DNA of 64,000 nt from Brucella sp. 21LCYQ03 (GTDB lineage: Bacteria; Pseudomonadota; Alphaproteobacteria; Rhizobiales; Rhizobiaceae). Location: assembly GCF_023554105.1 (NCBI RefSeq), contig NZ_JAMJWE010000011.1, positions 90,955 to 154,954 on the forward strand. Direction: 5' to 3'. Of this stretch, positions 10,494-20,406 are shown in pieces. The position numbers were made by a program, and so were the translations under genes. Below the pieces are notes generated by a model. That model saw only the letters and a program-made list of their open reading frames with translations, made no database searches and was not told the origin of the DNA. The stretch's first letter is position 1, and the number at the start of each line of letters is the position of its first letter.

Positions 10494-13400
10494 ATGCCCG
10501 TATTCAGCAAACTCGGTCTTAAAACCAGTCCAGGCGTTAAAACTGGCAAGAATATCGTCATCGACGGTGTTGCCGATGGTTTTGAAGCCTTTTGTCTTGC
10601 ACGTCTGGTCGAGGAGATTGGTGAGCGCGGGCCTGTTTTATACATTGTCCGTGATGGTCAGCGCATTGCCGATCTCGAGCAAGTGCTGAATTTCGTTTCA
10701 CCTGATTTGCCAGTTTTGCACCTGCCTGCATGGGATTGTCTGCCCTATGATCGCGTTTCGCCGGGGGCAGACGCATCTGCGCGCAGGCTCGCAGCACTTG
10801 GCGCTCTGGCTTCTCTTAAAACCTCACCGCATCCAGCTGTTATCATCACAACGGCGAATGCCATTCTGCAAAAGCTGCCACCACAGGCAGCGATTGCCGA
10901 GCAGGTTATTTCGGCGCGTCCCGGCAATCAGCTCAATATGAATGATTTGAGCGCACGGCTGGAGCGCAATGGTTTCGAACGTGTCTCGACCGTGCGTGAT
11001 ATTGGTGAATATGCGGTTCGTGGCGGCATTCTCGATCTTTATGCACCGGGATCGGAAGAGCCGCTGCGGCTCGATTTCTTTGGCGATACGCTTGAGACGA
11101 TCCGGGCGTTTGATCCGGCGTCGCAGCGCACAACGGGCGCGCGTAAGGAATTTGTGCTTCAGCCGATGAGCGAAATTTCGCTCTCGCCGGATATGATCAG
11201 CCGCTTCCGCAAAAATTACGTCGCAATGTTTGGCGCGCCGCAACGCGATGATGCGCTGTATCAGGCGATCAGCGAAGGTCGTCGCGTTGCAGGCATGGAA
11301 CATTGGTTGCCCCTGTTCTATGACAATCTTGAAACCATTTTCGATCATGCGGGCGATATGCCGGTGGTGTTCGATCATCTGGTTCATGAAGCGCTGACTG
11401 AACGTCACACGATGGTCGTCGATCATTATGAGGCGCGTCTGAGACAGGCCGAAGGCAAAGAGCCGGGCAGCGATGCCGTGCCTTATAAGCCGGTAAAGCC
11501 TGAAACGCTTTATCTCACGCCAAAAGAAGTGGAAGCTGTTGCTGCAACAAACGGTTTGCGGATTGATCTCACACCATTCGGTACCCCGGAAGTCGCTGGC
11601 CGCACGGTTGTTCATGCTGATGTGCATAAGGGTCGCAGCTTCGCAGAAGAGCGCGCTGCAACCGATGTGAACCTGTTCGAAGCGGCAGTGAAATACATCG
11701 CTGATTTGCGCGTTGCAGGCAAAAAAGTGTTGATTGCCGCATGGTCTGAAGGCTCGCTTGATCGTCTTTTGCAGGTGCTGGACGAACATGGTCTTGAGAA
11801 GATCGAAACCGTTGATCGTCTTTCAATGGTCAAGGCTCTGTCGCGTGACAAGATCACCGCTGCGGTTCTGGCCGTTGAAAGCGGCTTTGATGCGGACGAT
11901 CTGGTTGTCGTTGCTGAACAGGATATTCTTGGCGACCGCCTTGTGCGTCGTTCCAAACGTCGCAAGCGCGATCAGGATTTCATTTCCGAAGTTGCATCGC
12001 TTTCGGCTGGCGATGTCGTCGTTCACGTAGATCACGGTATCGGTCGTTTCATCGGTCTTAAGACAATCACAGCGGCGGGTGCACCGCATGACTGCCTCGA
12101 AATTCATTATGCGGGCGATGATCGTCTGTTCTTGCCGGTTGAAAATATCGAGCTTTTGTCTCGCTTTGGTTCAGAAGGCTCAGAAGCAACTTTAGATAAG
12201 CTTGGTGGTGGCGCATGGCAGATGCGCAAGGCCAAGCTCAAGAAGCGCCTGCTTGAGATTGCTGGTCATCTGATCCAGATTGCAGCCGAACGGCAGATGC
12301 GTGGCGCGCCGGTCATGCAGCCACCGGAAGGGTTATATGCGGAGTTCGCTGCGCGCTTCCCTTATGACGAAACTGAGGATCAGCTTCGTGCTATTGATGC
12401 TATCAGCGACGACCTTGGCGCAGGAAAACCAATGGATCGTCTCATATGTGGTGACGTTGGTTTTGGTAAAACGGAAGTGGCGCTGCGCGCCGCTTTTGTT
12501 GCGGCGCTGAGCGGCTTTCAGGTGGCTGTGGTTGTGCCAACCACACTTTTGTCGCGACAGCATTTTAAGACTTTCTCGACGCGCTTCCATGGTCTGCCGG
12601 TCAATGTTGCGCATGCGTCGCGCCTTGTCGGCACCAAAGAGCTGGCCGCCACGAAGAAGGGTCTTGAAGACGGTACGGTTGATATTGTGGTCGGCACGCA
12701 TGCGCTGCTTGGCAATTCAATCAAGATCAAGAATCTTGGCTTGCTGATTATTGATGAAGAGCAGCATTTTGGCGTGAAGCACAAGGAACGACTTAAGGAG
12801 CTGAAATCCGACATTCATGTTCTCACACTTTCGGCTACGCCAATTCCGCGCACATTGCAGCTTGCGCTGACTGGTGTGCGTGAACTTTCGCTGATTACGA
12901 CGCCGCCCGTTGATCGTATGGCAGTCCGTACCTTTGTTTCGCCATTTGATCCGCTTGTTATCCGCGAAACATTGCTTCGCGAGCGCTATCGCGGTGGTCA
13001 GAGCTTCTATGTCTGCCCGCGTGTTGCGGACTTGAGCGAGATTGCAGACTTTTTGAAAGACCATGTGCCGGAGCTGAAAGTCGCCGTTGCGCATGGCCAG
13101 ATGGCACCGGGCGTACTCGACGACATCATGAACGCGTTTTATGATGGGCAATATGATGTGCTGTTGTCCACGACGATTGTGGAATCGGGTCTTGATATCC
13201 CGACTGCCAATACGATGATTGTGCACCGCGCTGATATGTTCGGCCTGTCGCAGCTTTATCAGCTGCGCGGGCGTGTGGGCCGCTCGAAGCAGCGTGCATT
13301 TGCGCTGTTTACACTGCCAGCTGGCCGTACATTGACAGCGACTGCGGAGCGTCGTCTGAAAGTCCTGCAATCGCTTGATACGCTTGGTGCAGGTTTCCAG

Positions 13401-14006
13401 CTTGCGAGCCATGATATGGATATTCGCGGAGCGGGTAATCTGCTGGGGCAGGAACAGTCGGGCCACATCAAGGAAGTGGGCTTTGAGCTTTACCAGCAAA
13501 TGCTGGAAGAAGCTGTTGCTACGCTTAAGGGTACGATTGAAGTTGAAGACAGCCAGTGGTCGCCGCAGATTGCAATCGGTACAGCCGTGATGATCCCGGA
13601 AGCCTATGTGCCGGATCTGCAATTGCGTCTCGGGCTTTATCGTCGCCTTGCCGATCTTGCAGAGCCGCAGGACATTGATGCTTTTGGTGCAGAGCTGATC
13701 GACCGTTTTGGCCCAATGCCGGAAGAAGTGCAGCATCTGCTCAAGATCGTTTACATTAAGGCCCTGTGCCGTCGCGCCAATGTCGAAAAACTGGATGCTG
13801 GCCCGAAGGGCGTGGTGATCCAGTTCCGCAATGCGACGTTCAACAATCCAGTTGGACTGGTGAAAATGATCGGTGAACACGGTTCTATGGCCAAGATCCG
13901 GCCAGATCAGAGCATCGTGTTTATTCGCGATTGGGCAACGCCGGAGAAACGTTTGAACGGCTCTGCTGTTATCATGACTCAGCTGGCCAAGATTGCGGCG
14001 GGTTAA
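10494..14006 (+). CDS. mfd: Transcription-repair coupling factor Mfd
   Basis: Mfd displaces RNA polymerase stalled at DNA damage and recruits UvrA. The 1170-residue protein has the full layout. It contains an N-terminal UvrB-like region (LHLPAWDCLPYDRVSPG, RGGILDLYAPG), an RNA-polymerase interaction domain (GDVVVHVDHGIGRF), a RecG-like translocase with GDVGFGKTEVA, DEEQHFG, SATPIPRT and QLRGRVGRS, and a C-terminal TRCF domain ending in QLAKIAAG. It starts at ATG 10494, twelve bases after sdhE, so the two are probably cotranscribed. The length is normal and no break is seen. Long open frames on the opposite strand inside this gene are codon-usage shadows. Confidence 0.97.
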   Translation: MPVFSKLGLKTSPGVKTGKNIVIDGVADGFEAFCLARLVEEIGERGPVLYIVRDGQRIADLEQVLNFVSPDLPVLHLPAWDCLPYDRVSPGADASARRLAALGALASLKTSPHPAVIITTANAILQKLPPQAAIAEQVISARPGNQLNMNDLSARLERNGFERVSTVRDIGEYAVRGGILDLYAPGSEEPLRLDFFGDTLETIRAFDPASQRTTGARKEFVLQPMSEISLSPDMISRFRKNYVAMFGAPQRDDALYQAISEGRRVAGMEHWLPLFYDNLETIFDHAGDMPVVFDHLVHEALTERHTMVVDHYEARLRQAEGKEPGSDAVPYKPVKPETLYLTPKEVEAVAATNGLRIDLTPFGTPEVAGRTVVHADVHKGRSFAEERAATDVNLFEAAVKYIADLRVAGKKVLIAAWSEGSLDRLLQVLDEHGLEKIETVDRLSMVKALSRDKITAAVLAVESGFDADDLVVVAEQDILGDRLVRRSKRRKRDQDFISEVASLSAGDVVVHVDHGIGRFIGLKTITAAGAPHDCLEIHYAGDDRLFLPVENIELLSRFGSEGSEATLDKLGGGAWQMRKAKLKKRLLEIAGHLIQIAAERQMRGAPVMQPPEGLYAEFAARFPYDETEDQLRAIDAISDDLGAGKPMDRLICGDVGFGKTEVALRAAFVAALSGFQVAVVVPTTLLSRQHFKTFSTRFHGLPVNVAHASRLVGTKELAATKKGLEDGTVDIVVGTHALLGNSIKIKNLGLLIIDEEQHFGVKHKERLKELKSDIHVLTLSATPIPRTLQLALTGVRELSLITTPPVDRMAVRTFVSPFDPLVIRETLLRERYRGGQSFYVCPRVADLSEIADFLKDHVPELKVAVAHGQMAPGVLDDIMNAFYDGQYDVLLSTTIVESGLDIPTANTMIVHRADMFGLSQLYQLRGRVGRSKQRAFALFTLPAGRTLTATAERRLKVLQSLDTLGAGFQLASHDMDIRGAGNLLGQEQSGHIKEVGFELYQQMLEEAVATLKGTIEVEDSQWSPQIAIGTAVMIPEAYVPDLQLRLGLYRRLADLAEPQDIDAFGAELIDRFGPMPEEVQHLLKIVYIKALCRRANVEKLDAGPKGVVIQFRNATFNNPVGLVKMIGEHGSMAKIRPDQSIVFIRDWATPEKRLNGSAVIMTQLAKIAAG

Positions 14007-14023
14007 CCCGCCGCGAATTAAAC

Positions 14024-14698
14024 TTATCGATCTTCTGAAATACCCGGCTCAAAGCCCTCAGCTGTTTGTCGAATTGCATCGGCAAGAGCTGAGGCTGATT
14101 GCGCCCCCATGACGGCATATTTTTGATCAATGATGAAGCAAGGTACGCCACGCACGCCGATGCGATTGGCGGTGTCGATTTCTTCGCGGATTGCGTCTTT
14201 GTCAGCATCGCTTTGCAAAAGTCTTGCGACGATTGGCGCTTCCATGCCGACGCTTGCGGCAGCATCAACAAGTACATCGTGGTCGCCAATATCCTGCCCT
14301 TGTTCAAAATAGAGCGAGAACAGTCTGCCGACCAGCTTGTCTTGCAATCCCGGACCAGCCTGTGCAGCCCAATGGATTATGCGATGTGCATCAAGCGTGT
14401 TGGGCGCCCGCGTTATTGCCTCAAAATCAAAAACGATGTCGTTTTCTTCGCCCAGTTCGACAAGTTGCTTGTGAATGTCATCGATCTTAGAACCTGTACC
14501 GAACTTTTCGCGCATGTATGCCTGACGATCCTTGCCTTGTGCCGGGATAGCAGGGTCAAGCTGGTAAGGACGCCAGCGCACTTCAGCATCAACCTCAGGT
14601 GCTAATTCAAGTGCCTGTTCAAGTCTTTTCTTGCCTACGAAACACCAGGGGCAGACGACATCAGACACAACGTCGATGGTGATTTTTCTTCCGGTCAT
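14024..14698 (-). CDS. DsbA-family thioredoxin-fold oxidoreductase (FrnE-like)
   Basis: This 224-residue protein begins MTGRKITIDVVSDVVCPWCF, with a redox-type CPWC motif right after the first beta strand, as in the FrnE/HCCA-isomerase branch of the DsbA family. Further family features are RWRPYQLDP, ANRIGVRGVPCFII (a cis-proline loop) and GAQSASAL. There is no signal peptide, so it is expected in the cytoplasm, unlike classic DsbA. I prefer ATG 14698 because GGAG lies six bases upstream; an ATG four codons earlier is possible. It converges on mfd. The substrate is unknown. Confidence 0.85.
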   Translation of the reverse strand: MTGRKITIDVVSDVVCPWCFVGKKRLEQALELAPEVDAEVRWRPYQLDPAIPAQGKDRQAYMREKFGTGSKIDDIHKQLVELGEENDIVFDFEAITRAPNTLDAHRIIHWAAQAGPGLQDKLVGRLFSLYFEQGQDIGDHDVLVDAAASVGMEAPIVARLLQSDADKDAIREEIDTANRIGVRGVPCFIIDQKYAVMGAQSASALADAIRQTAEGFEPGISEDR

Positions 14699-14793
14699 AA
14701 GGTGCTCCATTCGACAAGCGGGATTACAGCACTCCCGCTTGCATAGATTTTACTTTGAAAATGTAGGGTGAATTATAATCTGTTCAACCGGTA

Positions 14794-16659
14794 TCAGGGG
14801 GTGAGTTTCCACCATGTCGGCAATTGATAACCGTAGAGTGATGTCTTTTCCGGATGACCGATCTGATCCCAACGCGCAACCCACTGATAAGGCAGATAAT
14901 ACAGTGGAACGTAGTAATTGCCTGATATGAGGATGCGGTCGAGTGCGCGCACGGCACTGACAAAATCTGCCCGCTCACGCGCCGCGAGCATAGCTTCGAT
15001 CATGGCATCCACTGCTGGATCGGCAACGCCCGGATAATTGAAGCTCCCCTGTGCATCACGCGATGCAGAACCCCAACGCTGCCATTGCTCATTGCCGGGT
15101 GACAGAGAGCCAGTCAAAGCTCCAAGGATCATGTCATAATCGAAGGTTTGCAGCCGCTGCTGGTACTGTGCATCGTCAGCACTTCTGATTTCTACTTCAA
15201 TGCCGAGACGTGCGAGATTGCGCTTATAGGCCAGCGCTACTTTTTCCTCATCTGGTGAACGCGTCATGATTTCAAACTGCAGCAGCTTGCCGGACGGATC
15301 GATTGCCTTGCCGTGTTCGAAAGAAAAGCCAGCTTCCGTTAGAAGCTCATAGGCTTGCTTGGCCGGTCCGCGATCATGGCCTGTTCCATCAGTAGTAGGC
15401 GGTTGCCAAGTGCCTTCCATGACATCGTTGCGCACCGCTTTGGGAAAAGGAGCAAGCAATTCACGTTCACGCGCATCGGCAGGCTTGCCAATGGATGACA
15501 GTTCCGAACCTTCCCAGAAACTCTGCAATCTCTTGTACTGGTCGGCAAAGAGATTTCGGTTAGCCCATTCGAAATCAAACAGAAGGCCGAGTGCTTGCCT
15601 GACACGTGGGTCTTCAAACACCGGACGGCGTGTGTTGAAGACGAACCCCAGCATGTTTGCTGGTGTGCCTTTTTCAAAATTTTCCTTAACGACTTTGCCC
15701 TGTGCTACGGCGGGGAAATTATAGGATTTTTCCCAACGTGTTGGGTTGGCATCAATGAAAACGTCAAGAAGTCCCTTTTTGAAAGACTCAAACAACGCTG
15801 TCTCATTGCGATAATATTCGATGTTAAATGTATCGAAATTATCGAAGCCACGCCGAACGGGCAGGTCTTTGCCCCAATAATCGGGATTTTGTTTGTAGAT
15901 GATCCTCTGGCCGGGTTGGACGCTCGTCACAATATAGGGTCCGCTGCCAACGGGTGGTTTTAGTGTGGAATTACCAAAGGTGGCCGGATCAATTGCGTGC
16001 TTTGGCAGAACCGGCATCGTTCCAGCAATCAGCATCGGAAATTCACGGTCAGATTGCTCATTAAAGTTAAATCGCACCGACCGTTCACCGGTCTTTTCGA
16101 TCTTGTCGATGCGGCTCATGCGATTGTTGAAGGGAGGGCGGCCTTTTTCAGTGAGAATGTCATAGGTGAAGAGCACATCATCCACAGTGACAGGCTCGCC
16201 ATCAGACCATTTGGCTTTTGGGTTAAGTGTGAACTCAACCCATTTGCGCTCAGGATCAACGGCGACTTTCTCTGCTAACAATCCATAAAGCGTGAAAGGT
16301 TCATCGCGGGATCGCTGCATCAGCGTTTCGTAGACAAGATTGCCGAAATCCTGGTCACCAAACAAGCCACGAGCTGTTGTGCGCATGCTTTTCAGCACAA
16401 ATGGATTGAGGCTATCGAAAGTGCCAACAACGCCCATTCGGAGCGTTCCACCTTTCGGCGCATCGGGGTTGGCGTATGGGAAATGCGTAAAATCAGCGGG
16501 CAGGGCCACATCACCATGCATTGAAAGTGCATAGTCTGGCGCGGCATTGGTTTCTGCTTGCGTGGGAGCCGTCGCTGTAAAAATGCCGATCAGGCTCGCC
16601 AAAGCTGTGGTGCGGAAAAGAGCAAACAATTCAGTCAACTTTCTCGCGTCCTCGTTCAA
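14794..16659 (-). CDS. Extracellular solute-binding protein, family 5 (YejA-like peptide binding)
   Basis: The protein has about 621 residues with an N-terminal signal peptide (hydrophobic stretch TALASLIGIFTATAPTQA), so it is exported to the periplasm. The family 5 (oligopeptide/microcin C type) pattern is clear: FPYANPDAPKGGTLRMG, FDSLNPFVLK, LVYETLMQRS, KWSDGEPVTVDDVLFT, GSGPYIV and NPDYWGKDLPVRRG are close to YejA. No permease or ATPase genes are adjacent, so its transporter partners must be elsewhere. The start is uncertain: the frame opens at a TTG (16659), another TTG is seven codons further in and has GAGGA upstream, and there is no ATG before the signal peptide. Confidence 0.88.
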   Translation of the reverse strand: MNEDARKLTELFALFRTTALASLIGIFTATAPTQAETNAAPDYALSMHGDVALPADFTHFPYANPDAPKGGTLRMGVVGTFDSLNPFVLKSMRTTARGLFGDQDFGNLVYETLMQRSRDEPFTLYGLLAEKVAVDPERKWVEFTLNPKAKWSDGEPVTVDDVLFTYDILTEKGRPPFNNRMSRIDKIEKTGERSVRFNFNEQSDREFPMLIAGTMPVLPKHAIDPATFGNSTLKPPVGSGPYIVTSVQPGQRIIYKQNPDYWGKDLPVRRGFDNFDTFNIEYYRNETALFESFKKGLLDVFIDANPTRWEKSYNFPAVAQGKVVKENFEKGTPANMLGFVFNTRRPVFEDPRVRQALGLLFDFEWANRNLFADQYKRLQSFWEGSELSSIGKPADARERELLAPFPKAVRNDVMEGTWQPPTTDGTGHDRGPAKQAYELLTEAGFSFEHGKAIDPSGKLLQFEIMTRSPDEEKVALAYKRNLARLGIEVEIRSADDAQYQQRLQTFDYDMILGALTGSLSPGNEQWQRWGSASRDAQGSFNYPGVADPAVDAMIEAMLAARERADFVSAVRALDRILISGNYYVPLYYLPYQWVARWDQIGHPEKTSLYGYQLPTWWKLTP

Positions 16660-16979
16660 CTTAATTGGTTCATTGTAAATAAGTGTGAGAACTTACATTT
16701 GATTCGTATGGCGAAATTAGCATGAACCTTGAACTTGTGCGGATTAAGAGCGTGTCTGGCGCGTGACAGTGCAGATTAAAACAAAAAATATGTCGTATTT
16801 TGCTCTTTCATTGCATACGACCATCTGGATTCATGTGTGAAGTCGTTGTAACACGGCCTCGGATTGGGATGTTAAATTCCAGAGGTCACGCTGTTGCCGC
16901 ATTTTCAAATCAGTGACGGTCTATCGCTGACTCAAACCAGAGACCGGAAGATCAAAGCCTTGGAAGGAAACTGTTGATC
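16660..16979. promoter_or_regulatory. Divergent intergenic region yejA-like / ialB
   Basis: About 320 bases separate two divergently read genes and should hold both promoters. The stretch is AT-rich around 16660-16810. An AAGGAAA ribosome-binding site for ialB lies at 16964-16970. No operator or RNA element was recognised. Confidence 0.4.
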
Positions 16980-17600
16980 ATGACCAGCACGAAGACAATC
17001 GCTGCCGCATCTGCATTTGCCGGCGCGTTCGCCCTGCTTGCTTCTGCGACGATGCCTGCAGCCGCACAGCAGCAGCCGCCACAAGGCTGGTTTAAAGTTT
17101 GCTCGAAGCAGGAAGACAATGACATCTGCAACACGCAGAACATTATCACTGCTGACTCCGGCCAGTTGCTGACCGCCGTCAACCTTATCGAGATCAAGGG
17201 TAAGATTAACCGTAAGATTTTTCAGGTTACCGTGCCAATCGGTCGCTTGATTCCTGCGGGCGTTGGTCTTCAGATCGACAATGCCAAGCCAACCAAGCTT
17301 GAATATGGCATTTGCTTCCCAGACCGCTGCATTGCCGAAGCACCGCTTTCGGACGAGCTGATCAATGCGCTTAAGAAGGGCACCAAGGTTACGCTGACTT
17401 CGGTTAACTACCAGAACAAGCAGAACCCGATTCCTGTTGCACTGACCGGTTTCTCGGCAGCCCTTACAGGTCCAGGCCTCAAGCAGTCAGAACTTGAAGA
17501 ACGCCAGAAGGAACTTCAGGACGCTGTTGCAAAGCGCCAGAAGGAATTCGAAGAAAAGATGAAGGCTGAACAGGCCAAGGCAAAAGGCGCAGCTAACTAA
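16980..17600 (+). CDS. Invasion-associated locus B (IalB) family protein
   Basis: This 206-residue exported protein has a signal peptide ending near TMPAAAQQQ. The IalB domain follows: GWFKVCSKQEDNDICNTQN, then the paired-cysteine segment YGICFPDRCIAEAPL, and a beta-rich core (VPIGRLIPAGVGLQID). The last 40 residues are highly charged and Gln/Lys/Glu-rich, likely helical or coiled coil. IalB proteins were named in Bartonella for red-cell invasion but occur widely in Hyphomicrobiales, where their molecular role is not settled. I start it at ATG 16980; a TTG at 16974 lies closer to the AAGGA site and cannot be excluded. Confidence 0.88.
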   Translation: MTSTKTIAAASAFAGAFALLASATMPAAAQQQPPQGWFKVCSKQEDNDICNTQNIITADSGQLLTAVNLIEIKGKINRKIFQVTVPIGRLIPAGVGLQIDNAKPTKLEYGICFPDRCIAEAPLSDELINALKKGTKVTLTSVNYQNKQNPIPVALTGFSAALTGPGLKQSELEERQKELQDAVAKRQKEFEEKMKAEQAKAKGAAN

Positions 17601-17622
17601 GCAGCGCTATATGCGAGAATTG

Positions 17623-17648
17623 AAAAGGGCGCTTTAAGCGCCCTTTTT
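17623..17648 (+). terminator. Rho-independent terminator after ialB
   Basis: A strong hairpin (AAAAGGGCGCTT / AAGCGCCCTTTT) followed by T residues lies 22 bases after the ialB stop. The sequence is nearly symmetric, so it may also serve hspQ from the other side. Confidence 0.85.
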
Positions 17649-17671
17649 GTTTGCCAGTTTTTTTATGTGTC

Positions 17672-18007
17672 TCAGTTTGCGTGAAGCTTGACGCGATAAG
17701 AGCCATTTTCGAGCTTATCGAACATCTCGTTAATTTGCGGATGACGCAGAGGTTCATCACTGAAGTCCGGCACAAGGTTTTGCTCAGAAACATAGGCCGT
17801 ATATTCGGACTCCGAGTTTTCTGCCAGCAAGTGATAGAATGGCTGATCGCGGTGCGGACGCGTTTCTTCTGGAATGGACTCATACCATTCCTCCGTGTTC
17901 GCAAATTCAGGATCAACGTCGAAAATGATCCCGCGGAAGGGAAACAGACGATGTTTGACAACCTGTCCGATCTGAAACTTAGCGTGTTTTATCTGTGCCA
18001 TACTCAT
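17672..18007 (-). CDS. hspQ: Heat shock protein HspQ (YccV-like)
   Basis: This protein of about 111 residues matches HspQ, the small hemimethylated-DNA-binding and Lon-specificity factor. Visible landmarks are KFQIGQVVKHRLFPFRGII, FDVDPEF, DQPFYHLLAEN, and the closing YVSEQNLVPD. HspQ is cytoplasmic and in enterobacteria enhances Lon proteolysis. The start could be ATG 18007 (MSMAQIKH) or 18001 (MAQIKH); neither has a strong ribosome-binding site. It converges on ialB. Confidence 0.92.
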   Translation of the reverse strand: MSMAQIKHAKFQIGQVVKHRLFPFRGIIFDVDPEFANTEEWYESIPEETRPHRDQPFYHLLAENSESEYTAYVSEQNLVPDFSDEPLRHPQINEMFDKLENGSYRVKLHAN

Positions 18008-18080
18008 AAGACATATGTAGTTCACCGCTGGCGAAAATAAAGCTGCGGGAGATTTCAGGATCGAATTTTAACGCGATTGG

Positions 18081-19322
18081 CTACTTTTTTGCGTGGCTTC
18101 CGCGATCAGAGAGCTTTGGAAGCTGCGGTAGAAACTTAGAAAATCCGCTGCCGGGCCGTAAACCTTCGCGCATAAAGAACGCACGAAGAGGAGCAAACGA
18201 ACGCAGCATCTCCAAGCCTACACCGCGAGCAATTTGAGCGGGTAACATGGCAGACAATAGCGAACGGTTCAGCGCGTCTACTGAGCCAGTCCGTGCCAGA
18301 ATATCAGGACGGCGGCCGCGATCATAAGCGCGGATCACGCGATCTGAACCGGGATCGGAAGGGTCACTTGTAATGGCCTTAACGAGCATCTCGACATCGC
18401 GCGTTCCAAGATTAAGCCCTTGCGCGCCGATAGGCGGAAAGACATGTGCCGCTTCACCGATCAGAATGGTGCGCTTTGCCGCAAATGATAAAGGCACCAT
18501 GCCTGAAAGCGGCCACGCTTGAGGCTGAACATCAATTTTGATCTTACCAAGCATGAATTGCATCATGTCTTCAATATGTTGAGCAAGGATGCTCTCATCC
18601 AGCGCAAGCAAGGCCTGCGCCCGCTCAGGGTTAACGACCCAGACCAGACTTGAACGCTTTCCCTTGAGTGGAACCTGCGTGAATGGTCCTTCTTCGGTAT
18701 GAAATTCGGTCGAGATATTTTCGTGTTCGATCTCGTGAGCGAAAGAAAGCACCACGGCTGTCTGCGGGTAGCTCCAGCGGCGAGTGCGAATACCTGCAGC
18801 TTCGCGAGCTGCTGAATTTCGCCCATCAGCGGCGACGACCAATCGCGTATGCAGCGTATCTCCACCTGCAAGTGTTATGGTGATGTGATCGTCGTTATTG
18901 CGATATTCAATCGCCGTGTTCGTTATCCGCATGATGTTCGAATTTCTCGCAACGGCGTCGGAGAGTTTCTGGTTGAGCGCTGCATTTGGGATATTGTAAC
19001 CGAATGCGACTTCATCAATTTCGCCCGCGCGAAACGTGACCGTTGGGCTGCGAATAAGCCGCTTTGTTGCATCAACGATACGCATTGATGCGAGAGGAGC
19101 AGCGACCGGGGCGATATCTTCCCACACGCCGATGTCTTCAAGAAAGCGGATAGCCGGCATCATAAGCGCTGTTGTACGGCGGTCGCTTATGTCTGTTTCA
19201 GGGCCGAGCAATGCTGTGCGATAGCCTTTGGCGCTAAGTGCAAGTGCAGCCATCATTCCGGCAGGGCCGCCGCCGCTGACCGTGATTTCAGTGAGGGGCT
19301 TATCGACAATTAGATCATTCAT
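18081..19322 (-). CDS. UbiH/UbiF/COQ6-type FAD-dependent hydroxylase
   Basis: The 413-residue flavoprotein monooxygenase has the three expected FAD motifs: the N-terminal Rossmann GGGPAGMMAALAL, the middle VVAADGRNSAARE (DG motif), and IGEAAHVFPPIGAQGLNLG (GD-type motif). This combination is typical of the ubiquinone-biosynthesis hydroxylase family, which adds ring hydroxyls during coenzyme Q synthesis. The exact ring position cannot be told from sequence alone. It starts at ATG 19322 and stands alone, divergent from pcs. Confidence 0.88.
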   Translation of the reverse strand: MNDLIVDKPLTEITVSGGGPAGMMAALALSAKGYRTALLGPETDISDRRTTALMMPAIRFLEDIGVWEDIAPVAAPLASMRIVDATKRLIRSPTVTFRAGEIDEVAFGYNIPNAALNQKLSDAVARNSNIMRITNTAIEYRNNDDHITITLAGGDTLHTRLVVAADGRNSAAREAAGIRTRRWSYPQTAVVLSFAHEIEHENISTEFHTEEGPFTQVPLKGKRSSLVWVVNPERAQALLALDESILAQHIEDMMQFMLGKIKIDVQPQAWPLSGMVPLSFAAKRTILIGEAAHVFPPIGAQGLNLGTRDVEMLVKAITSDPSDPGSDRVIRAYDRGRRPDILARTGSVDALNRSLLSAMLPAQIARGVGLEMLRSFAPLRAFFMREGLRPGSGFSKFLPQLPKLSDRGSHAKK

Positions 19323-19602
19323 AATGCTTTATCCCTGACCGAAAAGCTTCGGTCCAAAGCGATTCTTATCACATCGTATTTATGTTCATTTAATCCCAAG
19401 TGAGCGTCAAACGCCATTGCCGCGACCACTAAAACCCAATCTTTGGTGGAATGAGGGCGGTTTTGTCTCATCACTTACTTGCGCTTTCGGCCTTATTCGG
19501 GGAAAGCTTTTTTAACAGAGTATGGCTTTCGATGGCTTTGAGCCTGAAAGTCTTATTTGCCCCCTCATGCTGTTTTGGCGCGTGGGATGGCGATCAAGAG
19601 AA

Positions 19603-20403
19603 ATGGCGAGCGGCGTGAAAAGCAAACTGACCGGAAAATTAAAAGCCAAGAAAGTGACGGCGCCGCAGGCTAAGGCATTTTCCGTGCATCTGCTGACTGC
19701 ATCGGGATCATTTCTGGCCTTTTTGTCTATCGTCGCTGCGAGTGACGGTCGTTATACCGCTATGTGGTGGTGGTTGGGATTGGCGCTGTTCGTGGATGGC
19801 ATTGATGGGCCGATCGCCCGTAAGCTTGAAGTCAAGTATGTGCTGCCCAACTGGTCAGGCGAACTGCTAGATAACATCATCGATTATGTGACTTACGTTC
19901 TAATACCGGCTTTTGCGCTTTATCAAAGCGGGTTTATGGGGACCAACCTGTCCTTCATATCCGGCGCGATCATCGTTATCACCAGCGCAATTTATTATGC
20001 CGATACCGGCATGAAAACGAAGGAAAACTTCTTCAAGGGGTTTCCCGTTGTCTGGAATATGGTGGTGTTTACGCTGTTCATTGTTCGTCCGGGCGAATGG
20101 GAAGCCTTTGCTATCGTCGTTGTGTCAGCAATTCTTTCATTCCTGCCAATCAGCTTTTTGCATCCGGTGCGCGTGGTGCGTCTGCGTCCGCTCAACCTTT
20201 CGATCTTCTTGCTATGGTGTGCATTCGGTGCGGCTGGCCTTTATTATACGCTCGACGCACCGCTTTGGGTGCGCGTCGGCATCACAGTAACGGGACTTTA
20301 CATCTACTTCATCGGCGCAATCATGCAGTTCTTCCCTAATCTGGGTCGTACTGCTGCTGTCATTGCGGCTGAACAAGCTGCTGAAGCGAAGAAGAGAGGC
20401 TAG
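19603..20403 (+). CDS. pcs: Phosphatidylcholine synthase (CDP-diacylglycerol:choline phosphatidyltransferase)
   Basis: Pcs condenses choline with CDP-diacylglycerol in the inner membrane and is the usual phosphatidylcholine enzyme in Brucella and rhizobia. The CDP-alcohol phosphatidyltransferase signature DG-x2-AR-x8-G-x3-D-x3-D is present in DGPIARKLEV...GELLDNIID. Seven or eight hydrophobic segments follow. I choose the inner ATG 19603 (MASGVKSKL, 266 residues, preceded by AAGAGA); the frame extends upstream to an ATG at 19522 with no family-like sequence. qor follows after three bases. With lpiA it makes two genes in this window for special membrane lipids. Confidence 0.93.
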   Translation: MASGVKSKLTGKLKAKKVTAPQAKAFSVHLLTASGSFLAFLSIVAASDGRYTAMWWWLGLALFVDGIDGPIARKLEVKYVLPNWSGELLDNIIDYVTYVLIPAFALYQSGFMGTNLSFISGAIIVITSAIYYADTGMKTKENFFKGFPVVWNMVVFTLFIVRPGEWEAFAIVVVSAILSFLPISFLHPVRVVRLRPLNLSIFLLWCAFGAAGLYYTLDAPLWVRVGITVTGLYIYFIGAIMQFFPNLGRTAAVIAAEQAAEAKKRG

Positions 20404-20406
20404 ATC

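Noticed and set aside
10824..13880. Long open frames (321 and 387 codons) on the minus strand inside mfd
   Set aside because: They lie opposite a gene with complete Mfd motifs, have no family pattern, and are a usual effect of codon bias.
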